From the NCBI GenBank assembly GCA_903927685.1, contig CAIYOB010001227.1:1-28707 (forward strand): 28,707 nt of DNA, in the 5' to 3' direction. Of the stretch, positions 24,554-28,707 are shown in pieces (position 1 is the stretch's first letter; every line of letters starts with the position of its first letter). The position numbers and the translations under genes are program-made. A model generated the notes under the pieces. It was not told where the DNA came from, ran no database searches, and saw only the letters and a list, made by a program, of their open reading frames with translations. This DNA comes from an uncultured Planctomycetaceae bacterium. Its GTDB lineage: Bacteria > Planctomycetota > Planctomycetia > Pirellulales > Pirellulaceae.

Positions 24554-24844
24554 CGGTGTTCCACGAACTGGGTTTCTTGCCGACGAGCATTCGATTGATA
24601 CAGCGGACTCGCCGCGCGCGGCTCGCTTGACCCGGACGCTCGGCAGCAGCCCCAAGTGCAACCAACTCAGTTGCGTGGATGCTACCAGCCGGGGCGGGGA
24701 TTGTCAACCTGCGCAACGACGGAAGTCCTTGACCAAGAGAAAGTTGCAGTCCGAGGAGGGCTCTTCGCAAACGGTTTCGCCCCGAGCTCGAGCTGGGGCA
24801 ACTCAAGCTCCGGTTGGGCCAGCTGGCGGGGTTGGCCGGACGCC

Positions 24845-25456
24845 TCAGCGGCCCCGTCGGATGACCGCGAACCAAGCCCGCGGGCCGCCGTCCACGAACT
24901 GCTCTTTCGCGGCGGGATTCGGCTCAAAGTGCGCCGGGCTGATCGACTCGACGGTCCAGCCGTCGGCAAAGGCGGCCCGGATCTCGTCCTGCCGGATCCG
25001 CCGTGGGCCGGGGCCCGGCGGCTCCAAGTCGCTGAAGCACATCAGGAACATCTTTCCACCCAGCTTCGTGACCTGAGCCAAGCCGGCGACGTAAACCTGA
25101 CGATCCGCGTCCGACAGCACGTGGAACAGTCCGCAATCGATGACGCTGTCGAACTGACGCTCCAAGCTCGGCAACTGCAAGGCGTCCAGCTGGACGAACT
25201 CGGCATCCAAGCCCCGCTCGTCGGCCTTCCGCTTGGCCTCCGTGATCGCGAACTCCACAAAATCAATGCCCACCACGGGCTGTCCCCGCCGGGCAAAGAA
25301 CAACGCGTTGTCGCCGGTCCCACAGCCGGCATCGAGGACCGCTCCGCGGATCTGGTCGGCAGCGAAGATAAACGGCTCTTGCGGTCGCCCAAGATCCCAC
25401 GCCGGCTGGCCGTCGTAGGCGGATTGGAAGCGTTCACGATTTGGGTTCTCACTCAC
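24845..25456 (-). CDS. Class I SAM-dependent methyltransferase
   Basis: This encodes 203 residues, cytoplasmic, with a GTG start at 25456 preceded by GAGGGGGTG. The SAM-binding motif I is AVLDAGCGTGDNALFFARRG (about 39-58), the acidic residue closing strand 2 is in VVGIDFVE, and motif II-IV reads FVQLDALQLP, then FDSVIDCGLFHVL. The size and the opening AYDGQPAWDLGRPQEPF resemble the thiopurine/tellurite-resistance methyltransferase branch, so the substrate may be a thiol, metalloid or small molecule; this is a family guess. It lies downstream of nothing related, and the 291-base gap to the envelope operon holds the promoter of that operon. Confidence 0.9.
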   Translation of the reverse strand: MSENPNRERFQSAYDGQPAWDLGRPQEPFIFAADQIRGAVLDAGCGTGDNALFFARRGQPVVGIDFVEFAITEAKRKADERGLDAEFVQLDALQLPSLERQFDSVIDCGLFHVLSDADRQVYVAGLAQVTKLGGKMFLMCFSDLEPPGPGPRRIRQDEIRAAFADGWTVESISPAHFEPNPAAKEQFVDGGPRAWFAVIRRGR

Positions 25457-25802
25457 GTCTGCACCCCCTCACTGGTCATGACCTGCGGGTCTCAACATCC
25501 GTCCTGCTTGCGATGTCGCATTCTACCGGATCGACTGGATCCAGTTCACGCTCGACCACCTGCTTCCCGTTTTCGAAACCGACGCGAACGCGACCGATTG
25601 GTCGGCGAAGCGTTCCCAGCGTCGTTGCTCGCTTGGCCGCGGCCGGGGAATGGAATTCCGTTTGCCCGGACGCGGGAAATGATGTAGGCTGACCGTCGGA
25701 CAGGTAATCTCCCCTCGCCGGCCTCTCGTCGGCCACACGGTTGGTTCCCTCGCTGAGCGTCTTTTCTTGCTCATTGGGTCTGCTCGTACGGGGGGAATCA
25801 TC
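25457..25802. other. Gap between methyltransferase and BON genes
   Basis: This 346-base divergent region shows no clear promoter pair or structured RNA. One minus-strand open frame of 86 codons (25476-25736) starts with GTG after GAGGG and ends 19 bases before the methyltransferase start. Its translation includes GRVRVGFENGKQVVERELDP, but codon use is mixed and I recognise no family. It may be a short leader gene or chance. Confidence 0.4.
25476..25736 (-). CDS. Doubtful small protein upstream of the methyltransferase
   Basis: This is an open frame of 86 codons beginning with GTG. The last 40 residues look more protein-like (GRVRVGFENGKQVVERELDPVD) than the Pro/Ser/Ala-rich first half. The stop lies 19 bases before the methyltransferase start on the same strand, which would suit a small co-transcribed gene. 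There is no recognised domain, and GC at third codon positions is only moderate for this genome. I list it because it would explain most of the gap, but a chance frame is more likely. Confidence 0.22.
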   Translation of the reverse strand: MADERPARGDYLSDGQPTSFPASGQTEFHSPAAAKRATTLGTLRRPIGRVRVGFENGKQVVERELDPVDPVECDIASRTDVETRRS

Positions 25803-26045
25803 ATGTTAGGTAACGAAGTTCCGGACAAGACTCTGCTACAGAACGTCAACCAGCGGGTTCAGCAGACGGGAACCGGCGGGCAGAGTAAGGTCACTGTCGA
25901 CGTCCGCCGAGGCGAGGTCACGGTGTCGGGTACGATTCAGTACGAAATGCAGCGCCAATCCATCCTGAAAGCCGCCGGCCGGGTGGCTGGCGTACGGCGG
26001 GTCGTGGACCAATTGAAGTTGCAGGCAAAAAAGCGGAATTGGTAA
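25803..26045 (+). CDS. Small BON-domain protein
   Basis: This encodes 80 residues, almost entirely one BON domain: DKTLLQNVNQRVQQTG, then KVTVDVRRGEVTVSGTIQYEMQRQSILKAAGRVAGVRRVVDQLKL. The V-x-G-x-V glycine and the final strand with VRRVVD are the typical marks. BON domains bind phospholipids or surfaces and are common in envelope-stress proteins such as OsmY. This copy has no signal peptide, so it should remain in the cytoplasm or act on the inner face of the membrane. The ATG at 25803 is preceded by GGGGGAA; a TTG further upstream would add 12 unconvincing residues. It converges on the S4 gene with a 23-base gap. Confidence 0.85.
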   Translation: MLGNEVPDKTLLQNVNQRVQQTGTGGQSKVTVDVRRGEVTVSGTIQYEMQRQSILKAAGRVAGVRRVVDQLKLQAKKRNW

Positions 26046-26068
26046 CCGCCGAGAATGCTCGCAGGCTC

Positions 26069-26296
26069 TCAACCGGCTGAAAGAAGCCCGTCCGGCGAGT
26101 ACGTCTCCCCGTTGACCTCAACCACGTCGCCCGCGACCAGCTTGCGGCGGCGCTTGGTTTCCGTTGCGCCGTTGACCCGGACTTCACCGCCCTGAATCAT
26201 CAGCTTCGCCTGTCCGCCCGATTCTGCAACGCCACGCAGCTTCAAGAACTGATCCAGTCGCAGGGCTGCCTGTTCGGAGGTGGGATCGGTTGACAC
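26069..26296 (-). CDS. S4-domain RNA-binding protein (YbcJ-like)
   Basis: This encodes 75 residues, a single S4 domain with short ends. The diagnostic run LRLDQFLKLRGVAESGGQAK leads into IQGGEVRVNGATETKRRRKL and AGDVVEVNGE, where the basic cluster KRRRK would contact RNA. Its length and layout match the YbcJ family of small ribosome-associated S4 proteins. It starts with GTG at 26296, with GGGAG about 11 bases upstream, a slightly long spacing. It is convergent with the BON gene and 179 bases from the next small gene on the same strand. Cytoplasmic. Confidence 0.9.
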   Translation of the reverse strand: MSTDPTSEQAALRLDQFLKLRGVAESGGQAKLMIQGGEVRVNGATETKRRRKLVAGDVVEVNGETYSPDGLLSAG

Positions 26297-26475
26297 AGTT
26301 CGCTTTGCTCCCTAACTTCGGTCGCGGGAATTCGCCCCGCGGCACTCACAGGACGGAAACGGCCCGCAGCGTGTTGCGTAACGTGGTACACTCGGTGAGC
26401 ACCGAGGCTGCCAATCCGCAGCCCTGGACAAAGTCCCCGGAACGACCATGGCGATGCCCAAGGGGTTGCGCTGGC

Positions 26476-26688
26476 TTAACTCCTGTTCGGCCGCGTCATG
26501 ACTCGGAGCACGGTCCCGACGTCCTTTTCAATCTCCAGCAGATGCTGGCGCACGGCGTCTTTCTGCCGACGCGGCAAGTCGGCCAGCAGATCCTCGGCCG
26601 CGTGCTGCGCTGCGAGTTCGCGTACCCGGGCGGCGGCCAGCGCCAAGCCTTTGATCGACTTTACAACGTCATCCGCAGAAGGTTTCAT
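26476..26688 (-). CDS. Small helical protein of unknown function
   Basis: This encodes 70 residues from an ATG at 26688, with GGGGAAGG about ten bases upstream. The translation is mainly charged and helical (DDVVKSIKGLALAAARVREL, then RRQKDAVRQHLLEIEKDVG), without cysteine, signal peptide or membrane segment. I recognise no family. Start signal and composition make it likely to be real, more so than the longer plus-strand frame across the same bases, which is rich in Arg and Pro and has no ribosome-binding site. Confidence 0.5.
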   Translation of the reverse strand: MKPSADDVVKSIKGLALAAARVRELAAQHAAEDLLADLPRRQKDAVRQHLLEIEKDVGTVLRVMTRPNRS

Positions 26689-27039
26689 GCAATCAGCCTT
26701 CCCCTGTCCCCGAATTCGGCGGCAGCTGCCTCACCGCCGGCGGTTCGCTGCCCCGGCGGCCAAGCCCGCCGCCGGCAAGCCTCAGTTGCCAACGCCGCCC
26801 GGATGGTGAGCGGCGGTCCCGGCGAACGCCGACGGAACGCCGCGTATTGTACTGCAGGTGGCCAGTGCGTCGTCAAGCCTGAGAATTGGGTTGGGTGCCC
26901 GGGCTGACTTGGCCGACGGTCGGGAGTATGATCTCTGGTCGAGTGCCCCGTCGCCGGTCGCCCGCGGCAGGCGATGGGGAACGCTGCGGAAGCGGATCCG
27001 GATACGAGCGCGTTGCCAGCCACGGGAAAGGGCTCCACA
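26689..27039. other. Divergent region before the BNR gene
   Basis: This is a 351-base gap between the small helical protein (minus) and the BNR gene (plus). It contains the promoter candidate at 26904-26932 and otherwise GC-rich sequence with several GCCGGC/CCGGCG runs. I see no further gene, structured RNA or repeat array in it. Confidence 0.5.
26904..26932 (+). promoter_or_regulatory. Putative promoter of the BNR gene
   Basis: CTGACT (26904-26909, four of six to the -35 consensus), a 17-base spacer and TATGAT (26927-26932, five of six to the -10 consensus) point at the BNR gene, with a predicted leader of about 100 bases. This is consensus matching only. Confidence 0.45.
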
Positions 27040-28312
27040 ATGACGTCAGGACCTTCGCTCACTCGCCGCCAGTTTGCCCGTTTCACGGCTGCCGCGGGCA
27101 GCCTGTTGCTGCCCGGTCTCCGGGGTTGGGCGGCCGAGCCCGCCGCGCTGGCCGGCGCCGAATTGGCGACGGACCACTTCTGGTATCGCCTGGCGCCCGC
27201 CGGGCCCTACGTCGACTCGCAACGCGGCAACAAGGCGTTCGGGTTTACCGACGGGACGATCCTGCTGTCGGAGGACAACGGCCGCACTTGGCCGTACCGC
27301 AGTCCCTTTCCCGACGCCCAGCAGATTACGTTCAGCTACATCCTGAAGAACGGAAACGTGCTGTTCGCCACGGGCGCCCAGCTTTATGTGAGCACCGACA
27401 ATCTGCAAACTTACCGGCCCGTGACGGTGAAGCAGGCGGACGGCAGCGACTATCTGCCGCACACTCCCGCCAACCCTGACCACCCCGGCTGGTACTTTCA
27501 CAGCCTGACGGGCGTCAGCGCGTGGGAGGTGAACAGCGTCGAGTTGCTGGTCTGGGGCAACTACTGCAATGTTCTGGGCGGGGCCACGCCGGTCAATGTC
27601 TACTACTCGGCGGACGGCGGCCAGACCGTGAAGATCGCCTACGCCTTTGGTCAGAATCCGTACTATCGCGACAACGGCTCGCCGGGCGGAGGCAGCACCG
27701 GAACGCTGCTGGGCGATCCCGGCAATCCCGTGATCTGTCGGCATGTGCATTGCGTGGCATATAACCCGGCGGAAAACGCCTTCTACGCCTGTACGGGCGA
27801 CGCCGACAAAGCCGAGGGGCACGAATGCCATTGGCTGCGCGGCACGTATGACGCCGGGCAGGACCGGTGGCAGTGGACGGTCGTCGTCTCCGCCAGTTCC
27901 AATTCGCGGTACAAATGCGGCGGCATCAACTTCGTGGCGGGACAGGCGTACTGGATCGCCGACGCCAACGGCCCGCTGCCCCACGATCGCGGCGTCTTTC
28001 GCTGCGCCCCGGCGGACATCGCCCATCCCGACAAGCACGCGACTGTTCAACCCGGAATACGAGTGCGCCAACATGCTCATCCAGGACAGCGTAATCCTGG
28101 CCGCCCATTACGCCACCGCCTCGCCCTACACCAACGGGATCATCATTTCTCCGGACCTGGGCAAGACTTGGGCCCAATACGACCTGCAGGAATTCGGCAA
28201 GCGTTCCGCGACGCGGATCCATCAGCCGAACAGCGACGGCTGGTTCCGCATGGACTTGCGTTCGGGCTGGATTTCGCGGGCCGAGGTGATGTTCCTTAAA
28301 CCCAAGCCCTGA
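27040..28312 (+). CDS. Tat-exported BNR/sialidase-like protein, frameshifted
   Basis: The intended product is about 423 residues. It starts at 27040 (GGGAAAGGG upstream) with a Tat signal, LTRRQFARFTAAAGSLLLPG at about 7-26. Asp-box motifs of BNR/sialidase-type propellers are visible: LLSEDNGRTW at about 77-86 and VYYSADGGQT at about 188-197. The reading frame then changes between about 28025 and 28045. The first frame continues to a stop at 28299 as His/Arg/Pro-rich nonsense, while the next frame carries RLFNPEYECANMLIQD, a third Asp-box ISPDLGKTW and a natural end at 28312. One extra base in this sequence explains it. It could be a sequencing error or a recent mutation. Substrate unknown. 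Confidence 0.75.
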
Positions 28313-28361
28313 TCCCTGGGACGCGGCGCTGTCAACGTTCACTCCCTGGAAGGAGACACCG

Positions 28362-28707
28362 ATGAAGTGTGCCCTGCTGCGGACGGTTGTGTTGTGGTTG
28401 CCCGGTGCGTTTGTCGCCGGGCAACTCTGCCTTCCCTGCCAGGCCACCGGGGCGGAGTCCGGCGTCGCGCAGGTGATCCTCCAGGCGGGCAACGCGGAGG
28501 ATGATGCAGCAAGACTGGAACTGCTGAAGCAACTGGCCGCGCGGACGGACCTCGAGCCCTCGTTGCGAGGCGACCTGGGCCGCTTGACGGCGGTCGTCGA
28601 ACGCTGGGTGCACGATTCGCAACTGTTTCAGTGGTTCGACAAGCCGATCCGGTCGACGCTGGACTACGACTTCGGAGTCAACGAGGATTCGCCGCTGTAC
28701 CCGCTGA
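28362..28707 (+). CDS. Secreted protein, cut off by the window end
   Basis: An open frame starts at the ATG at 28362, preceded by GGAAGGAGACACCG, one of the best ribosome-binding sites in the window, and remains open for 115 codons to the edge. The N-terminus is a signal peptide (CALLRTVVLWLPGAFVAGQ, cleavage near QATGAE). The visible mature part is helical (ARLELLKQLAARTDLEPSLR) and then DSQLFQWFDKPIRSTLDYDF. I do not recognise the family from this piece. It follows the BNR gene by 49 bases on the same strand and is probably in its operon. Confidence 0.8.
   Translation, partial: MKCALLRTVVLWLPGAFVAGQLCLPCQATGAESGVAQVILQAGNAEDDAARLELLKQLAARTDLEPSLRGDLGRLTAVVERWVHDSQLFQWFDKPIRSTLDYDFGVNEDSPLYPL

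Noticed and set aside
26290..26907. Plus-strand open frame of 205 codons over the small helical gene
   Set aside because: No ribosome-binding site, low-complexity Arg/Pro composition, and it overlaps the S4 gene start and a better minus-strand candidate.

Overview
The window looks like a GC-rich chromosomal segment from a planctomycete, probably Pirellulales-like. The evidence is the gene content: two secreted DUF1080 (3-keto-disaccharide hydrolase-type) proteins, Tat-exported Gfo/Idh/MocA oxidoreductases, a secreted ThuA-HEAT-discoidin giant, an Uma2 protein, a PQQ-type propeller with a planctomycete-style cytoplasmic head, and ExbB/ExbD genes beside a squalene-cyclase-fold protein. I see no rRNA, tRNA, CRISPR array, transposase or phage gene. 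Taxonomy is inferred from gene content only.

Layout. (1) 104-2801 (+): DUF1080 protein, TAXI-like membrane-anchored solute-binding protein and thioredoxin-like [2Fe-2S] protein, joined by two ATGA overlaps. (2) 2893-3591 (+) Uma2 protein, converging on a Gfo/Idh/MocA oxidoreductase (3588-4901, -). Their stop codons share one CTAG. (3) 5170-8221 (+): a GHMP kinase that resembles plant galacturonokinase more than galactokinase, then a secreted ADP-ribosylglycohydrolase-family protein. (4) 15136-8263 (-): a probable sugar-utilisation operon of ThuA-HEAT-discoidin protein, Gfo/Idh/MocA oxidoreductase, UroD-family methyltransferase-like protein and MFS transporter. (5) 15454-16104 (+): second DUF1080 protein, divergent from operon 4 across a 317-bp region with a perfect palindrome and short repeats. 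(6) 24553-16112 (-): an envelope operon of squalene-cyclase-fold protein, TonB-shaped protein, ExbB, ExbD, zinc-ribbon-ExbD fusion and a 1218-residue anchored beta-propeller protein. A nested 17-bp inverted repeat lies between exbB and exbD. (7) 24845-26688: small housekeeping-type genes (methyltransferase, BON, S4, a short unknown). (8) 27040-end (+): a Tat-exported BNR/sialidase-like protein with an apparent frameshift, then the start of a secreted protein cut by the window edge.

How it may work together (inference). Regions 1-5 and 8 read as carbohydrate scavenging: exported DUF1080, ThuA, oxidoreductase and BNR proteins act on glycans or oxidised sugars outside the cytoplasm, an MFS carrier imports products, and a uronic-acid kinase phosphorylates a sugar acid. 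Region 6 is the best candidate for an under-described system: a proton-driven ExbB/ExbD motor whose TonB position is filled by an unfamiliar single-pass protein, encoded with a large propeller and an alpha/alpha-barrel protein.
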